A DNA stretch of 6,192 nt from a bacterium (GTDB lineage Bacteria; Verrucomicrobiota; Kiritimatiellia; UBA8416), in NCBI GenBank assembly GCA_020048935.1, contig JAIFLS010000042.1:1-6192 (forward strand), written 5' to 3'. The notes under the pieces were generated by a model. The model saw only the letters and a program-made list of their open reading frames with translations. It searched no databases and had not been told where the DNA came from. A program made the translations under genes and the position numbers. The stretch's first letter is position 1. Each line of letters starts with the position of its first letter. Positions 4,556 through 6,192 of the stretch are shown here, piece after piece.

Positions 4556-5254
4556 TTGCTCCGCCACGAGCAAGAGTGCTGGGCACGCGGGCTCACGCGT
4601 ATCGCGGGGGTCGACGAGGCAGGCCGTGGTCCGCTGGCAGGTCCGGTGGTTGCCGCGGCCTTTGTCTTTTCAAGGACGGCGGCGGAAGCCGGGTTCCTCG
4701 GCGAACTGGCCCGATTGACCGACTCCAAGAAACTCACGGAAGCGCAGCGGGAGGCGTTCTACACGCTGCTGACCGGCCGCGCCGGGCTTGAGACCGGGGT
4801 CGGGATCGCCAGTGTCGAGGAGATCGACCGTTTCAATATCCTCCAGGCCACGTATATGGCGATGCGGCGGGCAATAGCCGCCCTGCCAGCCCTGCCGGAG
4901 CACATCCTGGTCGACGGACTCCCGGTTCCCAGCCTGCCGGTTCCCTCCACCGCGATCGTGGGCGGCGACGCGCTCAGCCTCTCGATCGCCGCCGCCAGCG
5001 TGATCGCCAAAGTCACCCGTGACCACCTAATGCTTGCGCTTGACGCGCAATATCCGCCATACGGCTTTGCGCGCCATAAAGGCTACGGCACAGCGCGCCA
5101 CATCAAGGCGCTGCTCGAGTACGGACCGATCCCGGAGCACCGCCGCTCCTTCCGCCCGGTACGCGAGACGCAGGAGATCCGCCGCCGGCAAGGCCACCCG
5201 GAGCCCCCCGCCCTCGCGACACCGCCATGGAACCTGCGACTGGAGGCGGAATGA
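4556..5254 (+). CDS. rnhB: Ribonuclease HII
   Basis: RNase HII cleaves the RNA strand of RNA-DNA hybrids and nicks 5' of single ribonucleotides misincorporated in DNA, starting ribonucleotide excision repair in the cytoplasm. It needs Mg2+ or Mn2+. The predicted metal-binding residues are Asp20 and Glu21 (GVDEAGRGPLAGP), Asp120 (ILVDG) and Asp156 (AKVTRDHL). Other family blocks are LTDSKKLTEAQRE (54-66), RFNILQATYMAMRRAI (92-107), PPYGFARHKGYGT (167-179) and HRRSFRPV (195-202). The protein has 232 residues, longer than E. coli's 198; residues 203-232 are an unusual charged and Pro-rich tail. The start is a TTG at 4556, one base after the rplS stop, with AAGGA at 4546-4550. No ATG or GTG is available between the upstream in-frame stop (4520) and the DEAGRG motif. 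It overlaps yraN by 4 nt (ATGA). Confidence 0.95.
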   Translation: MLRHEQECWARGLTRIAGVDEAGRGPLAGPVVAAAFVFSRTAAEAGFLGELARLTDSKKLTEAQREAFYTLLTGRAGLETGVGIASVEEIDRFNILQATYMAMRRAIAALPALPEHILVDGLPVPSLPVPSTAIVGGDALSLSIAAASVIAKVTRDHLMLALDAQYPPYGFARHKGYGTARHIKALLEYGPIPEHRRSFRPVRETQEIRRRQGHPEPPALATPPWNLRLEAE

Positions 5255-5715
5255 GCAGCATAGGCGGCATGAGGCGATTCTTCTCATTCGGCAAGAACAA
5301 GGCGGACGCCAAGGCCGATCCCGCACCCGAACACCTCAAGACCGGCGTCTGGGGCGAGCAGAAGGCGGCGGATTTCCTGAAGAAGCTGGGGTACAAGATC
5401 CTGGGCCAGCGGGTGCGGATCGGCACCCGTGATGAACTCGACCTGGTGGCTCGGGACGGTGATTGCCTGGTGTTTGTCGAGGTCAAGACGCGGGGAAGCG
5501 AAGCGTACGGGCGTCCGTTCAGCTCGGTGGACCGCAAGAAGCGCCATACGCTCTCGCGCGGGGCCATCCGCTACCTGCAGCGCCTGAAGAACCCGCGTGT
5601 CAGTTTCCGGTTCGACGTGGTGGAGGTCATCGGCCGCGCCGATGCCGCAACTCCGCCCGAGATCCGCCACATCCGCAACGCCTTCCCGCTCGACCGCCGC
5701 TACATGCTGCCCTGA
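5251..5715 (+). CDS. yraN: YraN family (UPF0102) nuclease-fold protein
   Basis: YraN proteins have a restriction-endonuclease-like fold related to Holliday-junction resolvases; the cellular role is not settled. Domain residues ~32-125 carry the family blocks TGVWGEQKAADFL (31-43), GYKILGQRVR (47-56), DELDLVARDG (61-70), LVFVEVKTR (73-81), YGRPF (86-90) and FRFDVVEV (119-126). Asp64, Glu77 and Lys79 make up a PD-(D/E)XK-like active site. The family's usual GEID is DELD here, keeping the Asp. The protein has 154 residues; the first ~30 are a Lys/Ala-rich, non-conserved leader. ATG 5251 was chosen because GGAGG (5242-5246) precedes it and it forms an ATGA overlap with the rnhB stop. An in-frame ATG at 5227 lies deeper in rnhB and lacks an SD. 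The rplS-rnhB-yraN order is common and suggests coexpression with rnhB. Confidence 0.92.
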   Translation: MSSIGGMRRFFSFGKNKADAKADPAPEHLKTGVWGEQKAADFLKKLGYKILGQRVRIGTRDELDLVARDGDCLVFVEVKTRGSEAYGRPFSSVDRKKRHTLSRGAIRYLQRLKNPRVSFRFDVVEVIGRADAATPPEIRHIRNAFPLDRRYMLP

Positions 5716-5723
5716 GGGGTCTG

Positions 5724-5777
5724 ATGCCACACCCGGCTCGCGAGGACGTCTGGGATGAACTGTGCGATGAAGTGTAG
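5724..5777 (+). CDS. Doubtful 17-codon ORF after yraN
   Basis: ATG (5724) to TAG (5777) encodes MPHPAREDVWDELCDEV. GAGGGG (5714-5719) lies 4 nt before the ATG, a plausible ribosome-binding site, and the ORF starts 8 nt after the yraN stop. The peptide is acidic and has no recognised match. It may be a small translated ORF, the stub of a lost downstream gene, or chance. Confidence 0.15.
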   Translation: MPHPAREDVWDELCDEV

Positions 5778-5802
5778 GAAAGCGGGAACCCTTTGCTCGG
5801 TT

Positions 5803-5898
5803 ACCCACCCCGCCCTTCGGGCACCCCTCCATGGAGTGGACCATTAGAGCACAGCATAGTTCCCCTCCGAGGAGGGGTGCCCGGAGGGCGGGGTGGGT
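5803..5898. repeat. Large inverted repeat between convergent genes, possible bidirectional terminator
   Basis: The 28-nt arms at 5803-5830 and 5871-5898 are complementary at 27 positions, and the remaining pair (T5817/G5884) is a G-U wobble in RNA. The loop is 40 nt. Each arm also contains its own small hairpin (GCCC-TTC-GGGC at 5812-5822; GCCC-GGA-GGGC at 5879-5889). Within the loop, CCCCTCC (5862-5868) can pair with the start of the right arm (GGAGGGG, 5871-5877), a competing fold. The loop also starts in the palindrome CTCCATGGAG (5827-5836). The right arm is followed by TTTGTT, a weak T tract. The element sits between yraN (plus) and the SGNH hydrolase (minus), where it could end transcription from both sides. 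The arm type resembles dispersed REP-like sequences. Confidence 0.7.
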
Positions 5899-5976
5899 TT
5901 GTTGCCCGAGATAGCTAGCAATATGGTTCAAAATGGAATCGACAATGCGAGTAGACGAAGAGGATGGCTGCCAGCT

Positions 5977-6192
5977 TCACCCCGCCGGGAACCAGCGCAG
6001 GAGTTCCCTCGCAACCAGTTCATGCCCTGCCCGGTTGGGGTGGTTCGGCCACGACAGGATGTCGGACAGGTCACCGGCTGTGCTGTGTTGCATGCAGGCC
6101 TGCAGGCTGTCGGCCAGCCCGGTCCCGTACTGCGCAGCCAGCGCCCGGATCTGCGCGGCGTGCTCGCCGAGCTGGTGCTTGTCCGCACCCGC
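5977..6192 (-). CDS. SGNH/GDSL-family hydrolase, C-terminal 71 residues only
   Basis: The gene enters from the right edge and stops at TGA 5977-5979, so the N-terminal Ser, Gly and Asn blocks lie outside the window. What remains is a helical stretch (LGEHAAQIRALAAQYGTGLA) followed by SWPNHPNRAGHELVARELLR, the family's last block with the catalytic His (residue 51 of the fragment) and the following GH. Such enzymes are esterases, lipases or carbohydrate deacetylases; the substrate cannot be told from this part. The position three residues before the His, usually Asp, is Trp here, as in the NHPN-type subgroup. The gene converges on the rpsP operon, and the 5803-5898 inverted repeat lies between them. 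Confidence 0.75.
   Translation of the reverse strand, partial: AGADKHQLGEHAAQIRALAAQYGTGLADSLQACMQHSTAGDLSDILSWPNHPNRAGHELVARELLRWFPAG

Noticed and set aside
5284..5931. A 215-codon minus-strand ORF opposite yraN
   Set aside because: It runs through the inverted repeat and is antisense to the conserved YraN blocks (VFVEVKTR).
5928..6188. An 86-codon minus-strand ORF at the right edge
   Set aside because: A different frame (stop at 5977) gives the SGNH block NHPNRAGHELVARELL; this frame gives only Arg/Ser/Pro-rich sequence.

Overview
The window comes from a GC-rich bacterial chromosome and is mostly conserved housekeeping sequence. The organism cannot be named from 6 kb. The form of the tail-specific protease (the catalytic Lys lies in GDSRTHGKG), the HU variant, and the neighbourhood of REP-like repeats and an SGNH hydrolase together suggest the Planctomycetes-Verrucomicrobia-Lentisphaerae/Kiritimatiellota group. 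That is a guess from family resemblance, not a demonstrated placement.

Layout. Bases 1-2150 (minus strand) are nearly all of a periplasmic tail-specific protease gene (prc), whose C-terminal end is cut by the window edge. Bases 2151-2501 hold its probable extended -10 promoter, a nested palindrome, a 126-bp REP-like element with two hairpin arms, and the intrinsic terminator of the next gene. A HU-family nucleoid protein gene follows on the minus strand (2502-2774). From about 2824 to 2922 there are divergent promoters, one for HU and one for a tRNA-Leu(CAG) gene (2947-3033) with encoded CCA.

From 3144 to 5715 a plus-strand operon runs rpsP (S16) - trmD (tRNA m1G37 methyltransferase) - rplS (L19) - rnhB (RNase HII) - yraN (UPF0102 nuclease-fold protein). 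The genes are tightly packed: rpsP/trmD overlap by 11 nt, rplS/rnhB are 1 nt apart, and rnhB/yraN share an ATGA. rimM, commonly found between rpsP and trmD, is absent. A perfect 7-bp hairpin ends on the base just before the trmD ATG. It replaces any Shine-Dalgarno sequence and offers a simple way to keep the enzyme scarce relative to the ribosomal proteins. The tRNA-Leu(CAG) upstream carries G36-G37 and is itself a predicted substrate of the TrmD encoded two genes later.

After yraN, a 261-bp gap contains a doubtful 17-codon ORF and a large inverted repeat (28-bp arms, 40-nt loop) between convergent genes. The minus-strand C-terminus of an SGNH/GDSL hydrolase closes the window (5977-6192).

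No mobile element, CRISPR array, defence system or clearly new system is visible. The points most worth a second look are the hairpin at the trmD start, Glu in place of the usual catalytic Asp in TrmD, two repeat structures plus a 15-bp core (CCCTNCGGGCACCCC) found three times in non-coding DNA, and a repeat-built insert in the protease.
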